A stretch of 64,000 bases of DNA from Pseudomonas agarici (GTDB lineage Bacteria > Pseudomonadota > Gammaproteobacteria > Pseudomonadales > Pseudomonadaceae). The translations under genes were made by a program, and so were the position numbers. A model generated the notes under the pieces. The model saw only the letters and a list, made by a program, of their open reading frames with translations. It did not search any database and was not told the origin of the DNA. Numbering within the stretch: the first letter of the stretch is position 1; each line of letters begins with the position of its first letter. Positions 24,346-33,645 of the stretch are shown here, in pieces. The stretch lies in contig NZ_FOAR01000003.1 in assembly GCF_900109755.1 (NCBI RefSeq), forward strand, positions 241,760 through 305,759, written 5' to 3'.

Positions 24346-24375
24346 CCGTGTTACCCTTGCGCTCATTCCAAAGCA
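24346..24375 (+). repeat. imperfect 30-bp direct repeat, copy B
   Basis: Begins CCGTGTTACCCTTGCGCT; 26 of 30 bases match copy A at 23187-23216, in the same orientation. Confidence 0.7.
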
Positions 24376-24527
24376 GATGGGTCACAAGGACTTCAGCATA
24401 CGGGTCCAGGTCTACGCCAGGTGAATGGATGGTGAGCCACCGATTGAGCGGGTCGGGCATTCAGAATGCAAAGCAAATAGCCCCATTCTTGCCCCGCACT
24501 TTTTTTAAAATCACGCCTAAGCCACTG

Positions 24528-27116
24528 ATGAATATGTCAATTTTCGACCTCTCCAGCCACACCCCAATGATGCAGCAGTACTGGCGCCTGAAGCACCAGC
24601 ACCCCGATCAATTGATGTTCTATCGCATGGGCGACTTCTATGAGATCTTCTATGAAGACGCGAAGAGAGCCGCCAAGCTTCTGGACATCACCCTGACGGC
24701 GCGCGGGCAATCGGCCGGGCAGTCGATTCCGATGTGCGGGATTCCCTATCACTCGCTCGAAGGCTATCTGGCCAAGTTGGTGAAGCTTGGCGAATCAGTG
24801 GTGATCTGCGAGCAGATCGGCGACCCGGCCACCAGCAAGGGCCCGGTGGAACGCCAGGTGGTGCGGATCATCACCCCCGGCACCGTCAGTGACGAAGCCC
24901 TGCTCGATGAGCGCCGCGACAACCTGATCGCCGCCTTACTGGGCGACGAGCGCCTGTTTGGCCTGGCGGTGCTGGATATCACCAGCGGCAACTTCAGCGT
25001 CGCGGAAATCAAGGGCTGGGAAAATCTGCTGGCGGAACTGGAGCGGATCAATCCGGTCGAGCTGATGATTCCGGATGATTGGCCACAGGGACTGCCGGCG
25101 GAAAAGCGCCGTGGAACACGTCGTCGCGCGCCGTGGGATTTCGAACGCGATTCGGCGCATAAAAGTCTCTGCCAGCAATTTTCCGTGCAGGACCTGAAAG
25201 GCTTCGGTTGCGAAACCCTGACCCTGGCCATTGGCGCCGCTGGCTGCCTGCTCAGCTACGCCAAGGAAACCCAGCGCACCGCCCTGCCGCATCTGCGCAG
25301 CCTGCGGCATGAACGCCTGGATGACACCGTGGTGCTCGATGCCGCCACTCGTCGCAATCTGGAGCTGGATAGCAACCTCGCCGGCGGCCGGGACAACACC
25401 TTGCAATCGGTGGTCGACCGCTGCCAGACCGCCATGGGCAGCCGCCTGCTGACCCGCTGGTTGAATCGCCCGTTGCGTGACCTCAAGGTACTGACGGCAC
25501 GCCAGAGCTCCATTACTTGCCTACTGGAAAGCTATCGCTTTGAAAAGCTGCAACCGCAGCTCAAGGAAATCGGCGATATCGAACGGATCCTCGCCCGAAT
25601 CGGCCTGCGCAATGCCCGTCCTCGCGACCTGGCGCGTCTGCGCGACGCCCTCGGCGCCCTACCGCAATTGCAGGACGCGATGCTCGAACTGGATGCGCCG
25701 CATCTCAAGCAACTGGCTGTCACCACCCGCACTTACCCGGAACTGGCGATCCTGCTGGAACGCGCCATCATCGATAACCCACCGGCGATTATCCGCGACG
25801 GCGGAGTCTTGAAGAGCGGCTACGACGCCGAGCTGGATGAACTGCTGTCCCTCAGTGAAAACGCCGGGCAATTCCTGATCGACCTGGAAGCCCGAGAAAA
25901 GGCCCGCACGGGCCTGGCCAACCTCAAGGTCGGCTACAACCGCGTCCACGGGTACTTTATCGAGTTACCGAGCAAGCAGGCCGAGTCGGCGCCGGCCGAC
26001 TATATCCGGCGCCAGACCCTCAAGGGCGCCGAGCGTTTTATCACCCCGGAACTCAAAGAGTTCGAGGATAAGGCGCTGTCAGCCAAGAGTCGGGCGCTGG
26101 CGCGGGAAAAGATGCTCTACGAAGCCTTGCTCGAAACCCTGATCGGCGAGTTGCCACCGTTGCAAGACACCGCCGCGGCGCTGGCCGAACTGGACGTGCT
26201 GAGCAACCTCGCCGAACGCGCGCTGAACCTGGACCTGAACTGCCCACGTTTTGTCGATGAGCCATGCATGCGCATCAGCCAGGGTCGCCACCCGGTGGTC
26301 GAGCAGGTACTGACCACGCCGTTCGTAGCCAACGACCTGGCCCTTGACGACGACACCCGTATGCTGGTGATCACCGGTCCGAACATGGGGGGTAAATCCA
26401 CCTACATGCGCCAGACCGCGCTGATCGTACTGCTGGCCCATATCGGTAGCTTCGTGCCGGCGGCCCGTTGCGAGCTGTCGCTGGTGGACCGGATCTTCAC
26501 CCGGATCGGCTCCAGCGACGACCTGGCCGGCGGTCGCTCGACCTTCATGGTGGAAATGAGCGAAACCGCCAATATCCTGCACAACGCCAGCGAACGCAGC
26601 CTGGTGCTGATGGACGAAGTCGGTCGCGGCACCAGTACCTTCGACGGCTTGTCTCTGGCCTGGGCCGCCGCCGAGCGCCTGGCGCACCTGCGGGCCTATA
26701 CGCTGTTCGCCACTCACTATTTCGAACTGACGGTGCTGCCGGAAAGCGAACCGCTGGTGGCCAACGTGCACTTGAACGCGACCGAGCACAATGAACGCAT
26801 CGTCTTCCTGCACCACGTGCTGCCCGGCCCGGCCAGCCAGAGCTACGGCCTGGCAGTAGCACAATTGGCTGGCGTGCCGGCCGATGTGATTGTCCGTGCC
26901 CGCGAACACCTCAGTCGCCTGGAAACCACCAGCCTGCCCCACGAGCTTAGCGTGACCAAGCCCGGCAGACCCAGCAAGCCCGCGACACCGATGCAGAGCG
27001 ACCTGTTCGCCAGCCTGCCGCACCCGGTGCTCGATGAACTGGCCAAGCTCGACCTGGACGATCTGACGCCACGCCGTGCATTGGAAATGCTCTATACATT
27101 GAAGACACGGATCTAA
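24528..27116 (+). CDS. mutS: DNA mismatch repair protein MutS
   Basis: An 862-aa MutS. The mismatch-reading motif is [15 protein letters not shown] near residue 30. The ATPase domain has [15 protein letters not shown] and [16 protein letters not shown], and the C-terminus (LARRALEML-like) is normal. MutS recognises mispairs and recruits MutL. The start is the ATG at 24528 ([10 protein letters not shown]), matching other Pseudomonas MutS; an ATG two codons later is also possible. It forms the right border of the tailocin region, an established insertion site in this genus. Confidence 0.97.
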   Translation: MNMSIFDLSSHTPMMQQYWRLKHQHPDQLMFYRMGDFYEIFYEDAKRAAKLLDITLTARGQSAGQSIPMCGIPYHSLEGYLAKLVKLGESVVICEQIGDPATSKGPVERQVVRIITPGTVSDEALLDERRDNLIAALLGDERLFGLAVLDITSGNFSVAEIKGWENLLAELERINPVELMIPDDWPQGLPAEKRRGTRRRAPWDFERDSAHKSLCQQFSVQDLKGFGCETLTLAIGAAGCLLSYAKETQRTALPHLRSLRHERLDDTVVLDAATRRNLELDSNLAGGRDNTLQSVVDRCQTAMGSRLLTRWLNRPLRDLKVLTARQSSITCLLESYRFEKLQPQLKEIGDIERILARIGLRNARPRDLARLRDALGALPQLQDAMLELDAPHLKQLAVTTRTYPELAILLERAIIDNPPAIIRDGGVLKSGYDAELDELLSLSENAGQFLIDLEAREKARTGLANLKVGYNRVHGYFIELPSKQAESAPADYIRRQTLKGAERFITPELKEFEDKALSAKSRALAREKMLYEALLETLIGELPPLQDTAAALAELDVLSNLAERALNLDLNCPRFVDEPCMRISQGRHPVVEQVLTTPFVANDLALDDDTRMLVITGPNMGGKSTYMRQTALIVLLAHIGSFVPAARCELSLVDRIFTRIGSSDDLAGGRSTFMVEMSETANILHNASERSLVLMDEVGRGTSTFDGLSLAWAAAERLAHLRAYTLFATHYFELTVLPESEPLVANVHLNATEHNERIVFLHHVLPGPASQSYGLAVAQLAGVPADVIVRAREHLSRLETTSLPHELSVTKPGRPSKPATPMQSDLFASLPHPVLDELAKLDLDDLTPRRALEMLYTLKTRI

Positions 27117-27214
27117 CGCAGACGGCCGCAAGCTGCTAGAATCTCGCGCGGTTTGGGATGCTGCCGACTATGCAGGTCAGTACGAGAACTCATCGAGCGG
27201 CGATCAAGCAAGGC

Positions 27215-27272
27215 GAAAACAGGCGAGAAAGCGCAGTTTAGTTCACTAAATGAGCATTCCGGGCCTGTTTTC
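27215..27272. repeat. nested inverted repeat upstream of fdxA
   Basis: Outer arms GAAAACAGGC and GCCTGTTTTC are perfect. An inner palindrome TTTAGT-TC-ACTAAA lies between them. The unit resembles dispersed intergenic repeats of Pseudomonas, which I recall but could not check. It is located between mutS and fdxA. Confidence 0.55.
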
Positions 27273-27400
27273 AACGTGCCATGATCGACACGCAGGCAGT
27301 TATCGTGCTGAACCCGCTTGGTTCGCAGACTATCGCTCCTAGACCTGGCGAGCCTATTTTGACCGGGGTTCGCTGCCGCCGCCTGAGGAGAAAATTAGAA

Positions 27401-27724
27401 ATGACCTTCGTCGTCACCGACAACTGCATCAAGTGCAAGTACACCGACTGCGTAGAAGTCTGTCCGGTGGACTGCTTTTACGAAGGCCCGAACTTCCTGG
27501 TGATTCACCCGGACGAGTGCATCGACTGTGCGCTTTGCGAGCCAGAATGCCCTGCTGTGGCTATTTTTTCCGAGGATGAAGTCCCGGAGGACATGCAAGA
27601 GTTCATTCAACTGAACGTCGAGCTGGCCGAGATCTGGCCCAACATCACCGAGAAGAAAGAATCGCTGCCGGATGCCGAAGAGTGGGATGGCGTCAAAGGC
27701 AAGATCAAAGACCTCGAACGCTGA
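27401..27724 (+). CDS. fdxA: 7-Fe ferredoxin FdxA
   Basis: A 107-aa ferredoxin starts at 27401 after GAGGAGAAAATTAGAA. It has the cysteine patterns [17 protein letters not shown] and [12 protein letters not shown] for one 3Fe-4S and one 4Fe-4S cluster, followed by the long acidic C-terminus of the Azotobacter-type 7Fe family. It transfers electrons in the cytoplasm; the partners are not known. The order mutS-fdxA-rsmZ is conserved in Pseudomonas. Confidence 0.95.
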   Translation: MTFVVTDNCIKCKYTDCVEVCPVDCFYEGPNFLVIHPDECIDCALCEPECPAVAIFSEDEVPEDMQEFIQLNVELAEIWPNITEKKESLPDAEEWDGVKGKIKDLER

Positions 27725-27740
27725 TTGCAGAGCGTTCCTG

Positions 27741-27765
27741 AAAAGGCTCCTTGCGAGCCTTTTTG
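27741..27765 (+). terminator. fdxA terminator
   Basis: AAAAGGCTC-CTTGC-GAGCCTTTTT, a perfect 9-bp stem with U-tract, starts 17 bp after the fdxA stop. Confidence 0.85.
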
Positions 27766-27800
27766 TGTTTGCGCGCTGGCGCTTTCACTTTCCTGCAGGC

Positions 27801-27933
27801 AAAAAAAAGGGGCGGTATAACCCGCCCACATTTTTTCCCTAATCCCTTTTTTCCCTTTCATCATCCTGATGAATCGCATCCTGCGAGGTTCCTTGCAGTG
27901 ACCTTCCCTGATCACCGTGTCTATCCGTCGACA
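27801..27933 (-). ncRNA. rsmZ: RsmZ, RsmA/CsrA-sequestering small RNA
   Basis: A leftward RNA of about 133 nt. The 5' end reads TGTCGACGGATAGACAC, a hairpin presenting GGA, as in known Pseudomonas RsmZ. Eight GGA motifs follow one another (ACGGATA, AGGGAAG, AAGGAAC, CAGGATG twice, AGGGAAA, AGGGATT, AGGGAAA). The 3' end is a GGGCGG-GTTATA-CCGCCC stem and a T8 run. RsmZ titrates RsmA-family repressors under GacS/GacA control. The position convergent with fdxA is conserved, and a GacA box lies at the expected distance upstream. Exact ends are estimated. Confidence 0.92.
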
Positions 27934-28314
27934 CAGGGCTGATATTAAGGGTTTTCAGATCCTCCGCAAGTGGATCCAACGGGACGTCACCGTGCTTTGG
28001 ATCCATTGAAAAATATAAAAACACATGTATTTCAATAAGATACAAAACAACCCAGGTAATCTATTCCTACTTTTATCCTTGATCGCTTACGCAACGCGTA
28101 AGCAAAGGCTTACACGAGCATACCGACAAAAAAGAACTTCTGGATCCAAACAGACTGATTTCCTCCTCAAAACGTCCTGATCCTCATCTGTTCATCTATT
28201 CGAGATTTCCGCACAACAATCCTTTAGGGCAAGCTCGCAACCCATGAGCCAATGCTCCCGACCTTCGGCCAGAGACACCGACAGGCGCATTAGCGCTTGA
28301 CCTACAGCGCACAT
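27934..28314. other. rsmZ promoter region
   Basis: About 380 bp of AT-rich DNA with no supportable gene. It contains the GacA upstream activating sequence. In P. aeruginosa rpoS adjoins rsmZ here; rpoS is not present in this window. Confidence 0.6.
28097..28114 (-). promoter_or_regulatory. GacA upstream activating sequence of rsmZ
   Basis: TGTAAGCCTTTGCTTACG on the leftward strand matches the GacA box TGTAAG-N6-CTTACA except for the last base. It is centred about 170 bp upstream of the predicted rsmZ 5' end, the typical distance. Confidence 0.85.
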
Positions 28315-28333
28315 GATAAGCATTATCATTAAC
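28315..28333 (+). promoter_or_regulatory. Fur box upstream of the ECF sigma gene
   Basis: GATAAGCATTATCATTAAC matches 15 of 19 bases of the Fur consensus and sits 22 bp upstream of the sigma-factor start. Iron-replete Fur should repress the sigma gene. Confidence 0.7.
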
Positions 28334-28355
28334 CTGTAATCGCTTCGGTGCTGTC

Positions 28356-28874
28356 GTGACGCAATCCCAGTTCAATCAAGTCTTCCTTACCCAGCGGGTC
28401 TCGCTACTGCGCACGCTGCAACGCATGGTACACAACCCCTGCACCGCCGAAGACCTGTTGCAGGAGACGTACCTAAGGGTCACTCGGGCATTGCGCGAAC
28501 ACCCTATCGATCACCTCGAACCCTTTGTGTTCCGGACCGCCCGCAACCTGGCACTGGACCATCTGCGCGCACGGCGCATTCAGTCGCGCACGCTGATGGA
28601 GGACGTACCGCCGGAGCTCGTGGAGAATGTCGCCGGACCGCTGAGCCCGCCAGAAGATGCCACCCATGCCGAACAACTGCTGGAGCGCCTGAGTGTGAGT
28701 CTTGGTCAATTGACTGCCCGTCAGCAGCAGATCTTCATCCTCAGCCGCTTGCACGGCAGCAGCTATCAAGAGATCGCCGAGCAGCTCAAGGTGTCCCTGA
28801 GCACCGTGCAAAAGGAACTCAAGCTGATCATGGCTATCTGTGTCGGAGTGGCCGAACGCCTGGATCCCTCCTAA
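28356..28874 (+). CDS. FecI-type ECF sigma factor (heme signalling)
   Basis: A 172-aa iron-starvation sigma factor. Region 2 reads CTAEDLLQETYLRVTRALRE and FVFRTARNLALDHLRARRIQ; region 4 reads LTARQQQIFILSRLHGSSYQ then EIAEQLKVSLSTVQKEL. The start is a GTG at 28356 with a Fur box close upstream. The anti-sigma gene follows after about 85 bp, then the TonB receptor. It should direct transcription of the receptor and heme oxygenase genes from their two matching promoters. It resembles HasI-like and HxuI-like factors; I do not assign a specific name. Confidence 0.88.
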   Translation: MTQSQFNQVFLTQRVSLLRTLQRMVHNPCTAEDLLQETYLRVTRALREHPIDHLEPFVFRTARNLALDHLRARRIQSRTLMEDVPPELVENVAGPLSPPEDATHAEQLLERLSVSLGQLTARQQQIFILSRLHGSSYQEIAEQLKVSLSTVQKELKLIMAICVGVAERLDPS

Positions 28875-28959
28875 GCTTGGCATCGGACCGACCAGACGCG
28901 TCCATGCACAGCAGCAGATCATCGAATCGAACCGTGGCAGCGACTGCCGAGGAACTCCC

Positions 28960-29928
28960 GTGACGGAAAGCCCCAACCCGCATTCCCCCGAGCTGGCTCG
29001 GCAGGTGTTGCTAGACGATGCTATGGACCAGGCCCTGGACTGGCTGATCGTGATGGAGTGCCCGAGCGCCGAGCAGCGCATCGAGTTCGATACCTGGCTC
29101 GCCGCCGACCCGGCACACGCCCACGCCTATGCCCGAGCCAGCAAGGCCTGGAATGCCGAACCGGTGAGCGGCGCCGCACAGGCCCTGCAAACCCCTCGCC
29201 GCCCGTCGCTGCCGCGACGCCTGCGTCCCCACTGGAAACCCTTGGCGACTGCCGCCGTGCTGCTGATTGCCATCGGCACCTACGGCAACCTGCCCTTGCG
29301 CCTGCAGGCCGATCACCTGACCGTGGTCGGCGAACGCCAGCACCTGCAACTGGAGGACGGCTCAAAGGTCCTGCTCAACACCAACTCGGCGTTCTCCAGC
29401 AACGTCACCGAGCAACAGCATGTCGCGCGGCTTTACCAGGGCGAGGCGTTTTTCGAGGTGTCCGGCCAACGCCAATACCCGCTGGAAGTCGAGGCGGGTC
29501 CAGTCCAGGCCAGCGTACGCGATACCGCATTCTCCGTGCGTTATCTCAATGGCGAAGCACAGGTCCAGGTAGAACGTGGTGATGTCAACCTGCGTACCCG
29601 CGACGACAGCGCCCGCTTGCGCCTCTCTGCCGGTAATAGCGTGCGGATCGGCCCCCACGGGTTTGGCCACCCGGAAAAACTCGATGTACAGAAGGACTTG
29701 GCTTGGGTCCGGGGTCGACTGGTATTCGAGAATTGCCCACTGAGCCAGGTGCTGGCCGAACTGCGGCGCTATTACCCAGGTTGGATCGTCAACAACAACG
29801 AGCAGTTGGCCCAAGTCGCCGTGACCGGCAACTACCGCCTGGACAAGCCGCTGGACGTGGTTCGCTCTCTCGCCCACATTACCTCTGCCCGAATATCGGA
29901 ATACCCAGCACTGGTAATTCTCAACTGA
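28960..29928 (+). CDS. FecR-type anti-sigma factor
   Basis: A 322-aa protein. The cytoplasmic N-terminus has the DUF4880 motif (ALDWLIVMECPSAEQRIEFD), there is one transmembrane helix (PLATAAVLLIAIGTYGNLP), and the periplasmic FecR domain contains LEDGSKVLLNTNSAFSSNVT and GEAFFEVSGQRQYPLEV. It holds the sigma factor inactive until the loaded receptor signals. A GTG start at 28960 is chosen because GAGGAAC precedes it and it begins the conserved N-terminus; the frame is open further upstream. Confidence 0.9.
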   Translation: MTESPNPHSPELARQVLLDDAMDQALDWLIVMECPSAEQRIEFDTWLAADPAHAHAYARASKAWNAEPVSGAAQALQTPRRPSLPRRLRPHWKPLATAAVLLIAIGTYGNLPLRLQADHLTVVGERQHLQLEDGSKVLLNTNSAFSSNVTEQQHVARLYQGEAFFEVSGQRQYPLEVEAGPVQASVRDTAFSVRYLNGEAQVQVERGDVNLRTRDDSARLRLSAGNSVRIGPHGFGHPEKLDVQKDLAWVRGRLVFENCPLSQVLAELRRYYPGWIVNNNEQLAQVAVTGNYRLDKPLDVVRSLAHITSARISEYPALVILN

Positions 29929-29935
29929 CTGTAAG

Positions 29936-29968
29936 TTTTTTTACTCAATAGCGCAGGGTCATTCGTCT
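29936..29968 (+). promoter_or_regulatory. candidate ECF promoter of the heme receptor gene
   Basis: TTTTTTTACT (29936-29945), 15 bp, then ATTCGTCT (29961-29968). The same two blocks at the same spacing stand before hemO at 32710-32742. The site is 75 bp upstream of the receptor start. Confidence 0.65.
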
Positions 29969-30043
29969 CGTTATAGCCAATGCAAGTGATTCGTATCTAG
30001 AATCGCATCGCAACTATACGATTCGTACACCGGAGCGCTATCG

Positions 30044-32665
30044 ATGCCCACACGTTTGACGCCCAAGGCCCGCGGCGGCGGCCTGCAACAGTGCACCCTG
30101 TCCCTGCTCACCGTGGCCGTATTACTGGCTGGCGTCCAGGCGACTCCTGTGCTGGCGGCGACCAGCGCCAACCAGTCGACACGCAGCCTGGGCAACTACA
30201 ATTTTGCCATCGCCCAGCAGCCGCTGGTGTCGGCGCTGAATGCGTTCTCCATGATCACCGGCTGGCAAGTCGGCCTGTCGGCCGCGCTGGGCCAGGGCAT
30301 GGCATCACCGGGCGTACAGGGCGCATTGCCGCCGGAAAAGGCCCTGGAACGCCTGCTGGTCGGCACCAACCTGAGCTACCGCAAGCTGAGCGACAACAGT
30401 ATCGTCCTGGAAAAACGCAGTGGCGGCAGCACCCTCAATCTACAGCAGGTGACCATCAGCGCTACTCGCCAGAAGCAGGAAGTCTCCTCGGTTCCCAATA
30501 CCGTGAGTGTCCAAGACCGCCAGCAACTGGACCGGCAAAACGTCAATACCCTCAAGGATCTGGTGCGTTATGAGCCCGGCGTCTCGGTCGGCGGTACCGG
30601 CGTGCGCGGCAGCGGGATCAGCAACTACAACATCCGCGGGATCGACGGCGACCGGATTTTGACCCAAGTCGATGGTGTCGAGATTCCCGATAGCTTCTTC
30701 AACGGCCCCTACGCACAGACCCAACGCAACTACGTCGACCCGGAAATCATCAAGCGCGTGGAGATCCTGCGCGGACCGGCGTCGGTGCTCTACGGCAGCA
30801 ACGCCATCGGCGGCGCCGTGAGTTACTACACCCTCGATCCAGAGGACATTATCAAGCCTGGCCAAGACACCGGAGCCCGCCTGAAGAGCGGCTACAGCTC
30901 CGCCGACAATAGCTGGCTGACCTCCGGTACCGTCGCCGGTCGCAGCGGCGATTTCGACGGCTTGCTGCACCTGAGCCAGCGTCATGGACGCGAAACCGAA
31001 TCCTACGGCGATACCGGCGGCACCGGCCTGAACCGCACCGCCGCTAACCCGCAAACTGCCCGCACCAGCAACGTGCTGGCCAAGCTGGGTTGGCACTACA
31101 ACGACGACTCACGCTTGGGCCTGACCTACGAACGCTTCAAGAGCGATATCGATACCAATCAGCGCAGTGCCGTGGGCGGGCCGTTCGGCAACGGCGCGGG
31201 GCAGAACATGTACCGCTCGCGTACCGGCAACGACACCGTCACCCGCGAACGCTTTGGCATCGACAACAGCTTCGGCCTCGACAGCGCCGTGGCCGATCAC
31301 GTCAAACTGAGCCTGAACTACCAGGTTGCCAAGACCGACGCGAGCACCCTGGAAAACTATGTCGTGCCCACCTTCGGCCCGTCCATTGGCCGTAACGTGA
31401 TGCGCGCCCGCGACACCCTCTACAAAGAAAGCCAATGGGTCTTCGATGCTCAGGCCGACAAGGCGTTCAGCATCGGTAAAACCGATCACCTGCTGACTTA
31501 CGGCACCACGATCAAGCAGCAAAAAGTCACCGGTTCGCGTGCCGGCTCAGGCACCTGCGTGGCCGCATCGGCGCCTTGTCCCGTAGTCGGAGGCGACAGC
31601 CCGAAGGACCGTCTGGTGAAATCCAGCGACGTCCCGGATCCGACTGTCGACAGCTACGGCCTGTTCGCCCAGGATCAGATCACCTGGAACCAGTGGACCT
31701 TTCTGCCAGGCCTGCGCTATGACTACACCCAGCTCAAGCCGCATATCACCCAGGAGTTCATCAACACCATCAACGCCGCACGACGCGGCCCCGGCGACGA
31801 GCCCATCGACGGTTCCAACAAAACCTGGCATCGCCTGTCGCCCAAGTTCGGCCTGACCTATGCCCTGAGCGAGCAATACACCTGGTACGGGCAATACGCC
31901 GAAGGCTTCCGCACGCCATCGGCCAAGGCACTCTATGGGCGTTTCCAGAACCTGAGCGGCGGTTATCAAGTTATGCCCAACCCGGATCTGGAACCGGAAA
32001 AAAGCAAGAGCTATGAAACCGGCGTGCGCGGCAAGTTCGATGTCGGTTCTTTCGACGTGGCGGTGTTCTACAACAAGTATCGCGACTTCATCGATGAAGA
32101 CGCGGTCTCGCCCGGCTATGACGAGCCGACCTTCCAGACCCACAACATCAAGCACGCCACCATCAAGGGGGCGGAAGCCAAGGGTCGCCTGGATCTGGAC
32201 AGCTTCGGCGCTCCTCAAGGGCTCTATACCCAGGGCTCGGTGGCCTATGCCTACGGCCGTAACGATGACACCGGCAAGCCGATCAACAGCGTCAACCCGC
32301 TCACCGGCGTCTTCGGCCTCGGTTATGACCAGGACGATTACGGCGCGCTGTTGAGCTGGACCCTGGTCAAGCGCAAGGAGCGGGTGGACAACAGCACCTT
32401 CTTCGCCCCTGATGGCCTGAGCGCCAGCAAGCAGTTCAAGACGCCCGGCTATGGCGTGATCGACCTGACCGGTTTCTACAAGGTAACCGATGATCTGACC
32501 GTCAACGCCGGCCTGTACAACCTGACCGACAAGAAATATTGGAACTGGAACGACGTGCGCGGCTACGACGGTGTCGGTGAGGCCGGCGTGCTGAACCCAG
32601 CCAACCTCGACCGCTTGACCGCTGCGGGTCGCAACGTCTCGGTGAATCTGATCTGGGATATCTGA
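30044..32665 (+). CDS. TonB-dependent heme/hemoprotein receptor with signalling domain
   Basis: An 873-aa outer-membrane receptor. Signal peptide to about residue 39; STN signalling domain (about 50-125; FAIAQQPLVSALNAFSMITG); TonB box-like QQVTISATRQ; plug (YEPGVSVGG, NIRGIDGDRILTQVDGVEIP, VEILRGPASVLYGSNAIGGA); and a beta barrel ending VSVNLIWDI with a terminal aromatic-rich strand. Heme-receptor type FRTPSAKALYGRF and NPDLEPEKS motifs match the FRAP/NPNL signature of the hemoglobin receptor family. It signals heme binding to FecR and the sigma factor. The start at 30044 has CCGGAG upstream. No hemophore gene is adjacent. Confidence 0.9.
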   Translation: MPTRLTPKARGGGLQQCTLSLLTVAVLLAGVQATPVLAATSANQSTRSLGNYNFAIAQQPLVSALNAFSMITGWQVGLSAALGQGMASPGVQGALPPEKALERLLVGTNLSYRKLSDNSIVLEKRSGGSTLNLQQVTISATRQKQEVSSVPNTVSVQDRQQLDRQNVNTLKDLVRYEPGVSVGGTGVRGSGISNYNIRGIDGDRILTQVDGVEIPDSFFNGPYAQTQRNYVDPEIIKRVEILRGPASVLYGSNAIGGAVSYYTLDPEDIIKPGQDTGARLKSGYSSADNSWLTSGTVAGRSGDFDGLLHLSQRHGRETESYGDTGGTGLNRTAANPQTARTSNVLAKLGWHYNDDSRLGLTYERFKSDIDTNQRSAVGGPFGNGAGQNMYRSRTGNDTVTRERFGIDNSFGLDSAVADHVKLSLNYQVAKTDASTLENYVVPTFGPSIGRNVMRARDTLYKESQWVFDAQADKAFSIGKTDHLLTYGTTIKQQKVTGSRAGSGTCVAASAPCPVVGGDSPKDRLVKSSDVPDPTVDSYGLFAQDQITWNQWTFLPGLRYDYTQLKPHITQEFINTINAARRGPGDEPIDGSNKTWHRLSPKFGLTYALSEQYTWYGQYAEGFRTPSAKALYGRFQNLSGGYQVMPNPDLEPEKSKSYETGVRGKFDVGSFDVAVFYNKYRDFIDEDAVSPGYDEPTFQTHNIKHATIKGAEAKGRLDLDSFGAPQGLYTQGSVAYAYGRNDDTGKPINSVNPLTGVFGLGYDQDDYGALLSWTLVKRKERVDNSTFFAPDGLSASKQFKTPGYGVIDLTGFYKVTDDLTVNAGLYNLTDKKYWNWNDVRGYDGVGEAGVLNPANLDRLTAAGRNVSVNLIWDI

Positions 32666-32709
32666 TCCCTGTGCACCTCCTCGCTGCGACAGGAATCGGC
32701 GGAGTGAGG

Positions 32710-32742
32710 TTTTTTTACTGTGGCGCGTCTTCTGATTCGTCT
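32710..32742 (+). promoter_or_regulatory. candidate ECF promoter of hemO
   Basis: TTTTTTTACT, 15 bp, ATTCGTCT, identical blocks and spacing to the receptor promoter at 29936-29968. It ends 46 bp before the hemO start. Confidence 0.65.
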
Positions 32743-32788
32743 ACCTATGTATCAATTGAAAATACATCTTATTCTCAAGGATTTCACA

Positions 32789-33397
32789 ATGACACTCCAG
32801 GACAACACTCAGCGCCTGAGCCTGCGCTCCCAGCGCCTGAACCAGATCACCAACGAGCCGCACACCAAGCTCGATCAGTTGGTGAAAGCCCATGCGCCGT
32901 TCGAAAATCAGGCCAACTTCGCCCGTTTCGTCGTCGCTCAGTACCTGTTCCAATCGGAACTGGCTACCCTGTACAACGATCCCGAACTGATCGCCATTGT
33001 CCCGGACCTGCCGGCCCGCTGCCGTGCCGAACAGGCCAAGGCCGATCTCGCCGACCTGGACACCGAAGTGCCGGCTCCGGTCGCCGGTGCGCTGAACAAT
33101 CCGAGCAAGGCCCAAGCCCTGGGCTGGATCTTTGTCTCCGAGGGTTCCAAACTCGGTGCCGCGTTCCTGATCAAACGCGCCGCAGGTCTGGGCCTGAGTG
33201 AAACCTTCGGTGCTCGGCACCTGGGCGAGCCAGCCGGTGGTCGTGCCGAGGGCTGGAAGAGCTTTATCAGAACCCTCGACGGCCTGACGTTCAGCGCTGA
33301 AGAAGAGGCTGCGGTGGAAAAAGGCGCCGTCGATGCCTTCCGACGCTTCACCGTGTTGCTGGAACAGGCTTACGCCACGGCCCCCGAACTGGCCTGA
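32789..33397 (+). CDS. hemO: biliverdin-producing heme oxygenase
   Basis: A 202-aa bacterial heme oxygenase of the HemO/PigA type. The proximal heme-ligand His is in NEPHTKLDQLVKAHAPF and the distal helix has GWIFVSEGSKLGAAFLIKR. It opens the heme ring in the cytoplasm to release iron, CO and biliverdin. The start at 32789 (MTLQDNTQRLSLRSQ) was chosen because AAGGATTTCACA precedes it. It completes the pathway begun by the receptor upstream and has its own copy of the ECF-type promoter. Confidence 0.93.
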   Translation: MTLQDNTQRLSLRSQRLNQITNEPHTKLDQLVKAHAPFENQANFARFVVAQYLFQSELATLYNDPELIAIVPDLPARCRAEQAKADLADLDTEVPAPVAGALNNPSKAQALGWIFVSEGSKLGAAFLIKRAAGLGLSETFGARHLGEPAGGRAEGWKSFIRTLDGLTFSAEEEAAVEKGAVDAFRRFTVLLEQAYATAPELA

Positions 33398-33645
33398 TAC
33401 CGGGTCCCCGGCTGGACGCCACCGGCTAGCGGGCTGTCGGCCCCCCGCGCTGGAGGCGGCCCCGGAACCGGCGAGCGCGGCCCGTCAGGCAGGGGTTACC
33501 CTGGCGTCGCCGCCGAGCGCGGCGCCTCGACCAGTCTGCTCGCCACAAACCTCGCCCCTCGGGCTCATACGTGGAGTTCTCACCCAAAGCCCGAGCATTC
33601 ATTCCAGACTTGAGCCAAATCGCCTGGCGCACCACAATCGATGCC

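Larger units (their letters stand above)
24067..24527. other. intergenic region between the toxin-antitoxin pair and mutS
   Basis: This 460-bp divergent region contains the inverted repeat at 24204-24222, AT-rich promoter-like DNA around 24235-24300, and copy B of the 30-bp direct repeat at 24346-24375. Short frames are present on both strands but without supporting features. Confidence 0.5.

Noticed and set aside
24233..24460. Leftward 75-codon frame upstream of mutS
   Set aside because: No ribosome-binding site or recognisable domain, and it contains copy B of the 30-bp repeat.
27839..28045. Leftward open frame of 68 codons (MDPKHGDVPLDPLAEDLKTL) downstream of fdxA
   Set aside because: It lies across rsmZ and its promoter, has no ribosome-binding site, and the strand, GGA motifs and terminator are all explained by the RNA.
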